Origin: Temnopleurus reevesii
Taxonomy: Eukaryota > Echinodermata > Echinoidea > Temnopleuroida > Temnopleuridae
DNA: 17,522 nucleotides
NCBI GenBank assembly: GCA_036244855.1
Contig: BQKZ01000855.1
Coordinates: 80,696 to 98,217 of the forward strand
Direction: 5' to 3'
Numbering within the stretch: position 1 is the stretch's first letter; each line of letters starts with the position of its first letter. A program made the translations under genes and the position numbers. Under the pieces are notes generated by a model. The model saw only the letters and a list, made by a program, of their open reading frames with translations. It had not been told where the DNA came from and ran no database searches. Positions 17,512 to 17,522 of the stretch are shown here, piece after piece.

Positions 17512-17522
17512 AGGGCCCCGTA

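Overview
This is a stretch of eukaryotic draft genome. It is AT-rich, intron-rich and full of short inverted-repeat transposons (MITEs). The best guess for the source is a marine invertebrate deuterostome, most likely an echinoderm such as a sea urchin. That guess rests on three things: the style of the TTAA-flanked and 'cccgtattccg' MITE families, the sequence of the one recognisable gene, and signs of high heterozygosity. There is no bacterial operon, RNA gene or CRISPR array.

Only one gene can be supported. On the minus strand, two exons (10911-11039, then 8145-8248) splice in phase and encode the C-terminal 77 residues of a homolog of vertebrate C20orf27/ADISSP (UPF0687 family). The 5' exons were not found and probably lie beyond 17522. 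The rest of the window is the 3' flank of this gene (below 8145), its last intron (8249-10910) and sequence that is probably its upstream intron (11040 onward).

Layout. 1-500: a 35-base G run, then A-rich and CT-rich simple sequence. 501-1320: a 289-bp MITE and an adjacent near-perfect hairpin. 1321-4467: a region with two single-N gaps (2070, 3606) in which the same locus appears twice. The 72 bases before the first gap are identical to the 72 bases after the second, so 2071-3605 is probably the alternative haplotype placed in line. This block carries three transposon insertions (TA, CAG and TTAA target sites) whose empty sites can be read in the other copy. 4468-8144: mostly unremarkable AT-rich DNA with one MITE and the probable 3' UTR. 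8145-11039: the gene, with a long polypyrimidine tract against the last acceptor and a 603-bp foldback TTAA element in the intron. 11040-12780: AT-rich DNA. 12780-15400: six tandem copies of a roughly 440-550 bp unit, with a strongly conserved core of about 140 bp and a small hairpin. 15600-16470: a tandem repeat of about 60 bp, split by a complete 508-bp TTAA element of the same family as the one cut by the second gap. 16530-16790: purine-rich tract. 17341-17511: another MITE.

The most useful results are the gene fragment, the haplotype reading of 2070-3678 with its three filled/empty site pairs, and the unexplained conserved core of the tandem array.
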